Source: Aphelocoma coerulescens (taxonomy: Eukaryota; Chordata; Aves; Passeriformes; Corvidae). From it: DNA of 64,000 nt. The stretch is from contig NC_091017.1 of assembly GCF_041296385.1 (NCBI RefSeq), forward strand, positions 48,234,214 to 48,298,213, read 5' to 3'. A program made the translations under genes and the position numbers. The notes beneath the pieces were generated by a model. The model saw only the letters and a list, made by a program, of their open reading frames with translations, had not been told where the DNA came from and searched no databases. This document shows, piece after piece, positions 62,850 through 64,000 of the stretch (its first letter is position 1; every line of letters begins with the position of its first letter).

Positions 62850-63564
62850 ATAAAAAGTAAAGTGCTTGTGGTATGTGCTGCTCCAATGTTAGATCGGCAA
62901 TGCAGCCAGTACCAATGTGGGAGCTCATGGAAGGGGATGACGCCTTTATTCAAAACAAAAACTTAAATAAAATAGATTTTGCTCATTGCTCTCTCACAGT
63001 CTCACTGTCACAAGCACCAGAAAAGAGTGGTGTTCACGCCTGTCCACCTGCCACACACCAGGCAGGGTGGGTGTTCAAGTGTCCAGCCTGCCATAGGGTT
63101 TTGCAATTAGGGTTCTGCAACACTTGTGTCCAGCTCTTAGGTCCCCTGCAGTGCCCTGGAGAATGAGAGTAACTAGCTGACAAGTCATTCTCACCCTGTC
63201 ATGCTCTTCTTAAGCTGATGACCTTATGCAGGTTTTAGATATGCTTTTTTGGACCCTCTTGTGTGACCCTCTTGTATTTCCACTGTGTCCCAGCCTTGAC
63301 TCCTCAGGGTTTGTTCACTGCCCTTGTGTCCAGTGTTATCTCTCCTGTGAAACTGCAGGTGGTTGGGGTAGGACCTGGATGCTTATGTGGTTGCCAGTGA
63401 TGCAGGCAGTGCTGAGACTGTTGTCCCTGCTGTGCTCTTCTGTTGCTTCCCATACTCAAACCTTCTCCTTCTTTCTCCAGTCACACTATCTTAGTCTTTC
63501 TATTACAATTTGCCACATGCTGTGCTTACATCATGTAAACCAAATAGTGTTTGCAGGCAGATAA
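62850..63564. other. GC-richer segment with two adjacent open frames, identity unknown
   Basis: Two + strand frames, 62873-63166 (97 codons) and 63226-63564 (112 codons), lie in the most GC-rich stretch near the window's end. The first predicted product has a CPAC...CNTC cysteine spacing; the second is rich in Leu, Cys and Ser. Neither matches a family I recognise, and both are near chance length. A 13-bp direct duplication (GACCCTCTTGTGT / GACCCTCTTGTAT) lies at about 63252-63277. The region is more plausibly an eroded repeat than a gene. Confidence 0.35.
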
Positions 63565-64000
63565 ATGACATCATTATCAAGTGCTGCTGTAAATTTTACC
63601 ATTTTTCTGAAGTATCACATTAAGTGCACTGGAACCACTACTATGGGGCAGATTCTCCCACATACTGTGGTCCATTTGCACTCACATTGAAAAAGATCTG
63701 ATTAGAAATATGTTAAAAAATGTTTCAAAATAAACAAACTTTTGGGGAGAAGCTTTATGTGATGGCCTTTTTGTCCCATTCTTTCCTGTTTCTGGATATG
63801 GGACAATCCAGCATAGCTTAGACTTCTCTGTTTCTAGGCCCTTTAGTATAACTGAAAGCGAGTGAAAAAACCATCTGGCTGCTCTAGCAGCAGCCCTAAA
63901 ATTGGCAACATGATAACAATAACATTTTTGCAACCTTATGAACCCCTTCTGTCTCCTAATTACCCTGCTGGGCAATATTGTTTTCTTATTCTGATGAACT
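63565..64000. other. end of window, no gene recognised
   Basis: A 97-codon minus frame spans 63682-63975 with no recognisable domains. Nothing else is supported, although a feature could continue beyond the window. Confidence 0.5.

Noticed and set aside
1..64000. CRISPR arrays, tRNA or rRNA genes, bacterial operons or phage modules
   Set aside because: No regularly spaced repeats, no A-box/B-box cloverleaf or rRNA words, and no long coding frames; the composition and repeats indicate a bird genome.

Overview
The window looks like vertebrate, most likely avian (probably songbird), nuclear DNA that is intergenic or deep intronic. It is AT-rich throughout, with frequent stops in all six frames. 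The longest open frames are only about 110-126 codons, overlap on both strands, and match no protein I recognise. I see no tRNA, rRNA, CRISPR array, bacterial operon or complete gene. The bird assignment rests on the interspersed repeats: a degraded CR1 LINE 3' end and several avian endogenous-retrovirus LTRs whose text I recognise. Repeat names come from memory and have not been searched against a library.

Layout. Positions 1-13487 are unique AT-rich sequence with simple A-rich tracts. 13488-13653 is a CR1 3' fragment (+). 14147-14530 is a complete-looking solo LTR (+) with matching inverted ends and a 4-bp target duplication. 20451-20826 is a second complete-looking solo LTR (-) with an imperfect 6-bp duplication. 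31005-31449 is an ERVL-like solo LTR (-). 46050-46430 and 49874-50134 are fragments of two related, larger avian LTRs (both -). A possible further LTR tail lies at 43222-43320. Three short tandem duplications (units 20, 41 and 19 bp) occur at 30678, 33846 and 42323. The last kilobase (62850-63560) and 59100-59420 are richer in G and C than their surroundings and remain unexplained.

Function. No genes work together here. What can be read is a record of retroelement insertion, LTR-LTR recombination down to solo LTRs, and decay, on a background that may contain cis-regulatory elements. Four of the five recognised LTRs lie on the minus strand, which would fit an intron of a + strand gene, but the sample is very small. 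I did not find evidence of a previously undescribed biological system. The best leads are the two LTRs with readable integration footprints, the near-identical 41-bp tandem duplication, the nested GC-rich hairpin at 59163-59207, and homeodomain-site-rich stretches that may be conserved noncoding elements.
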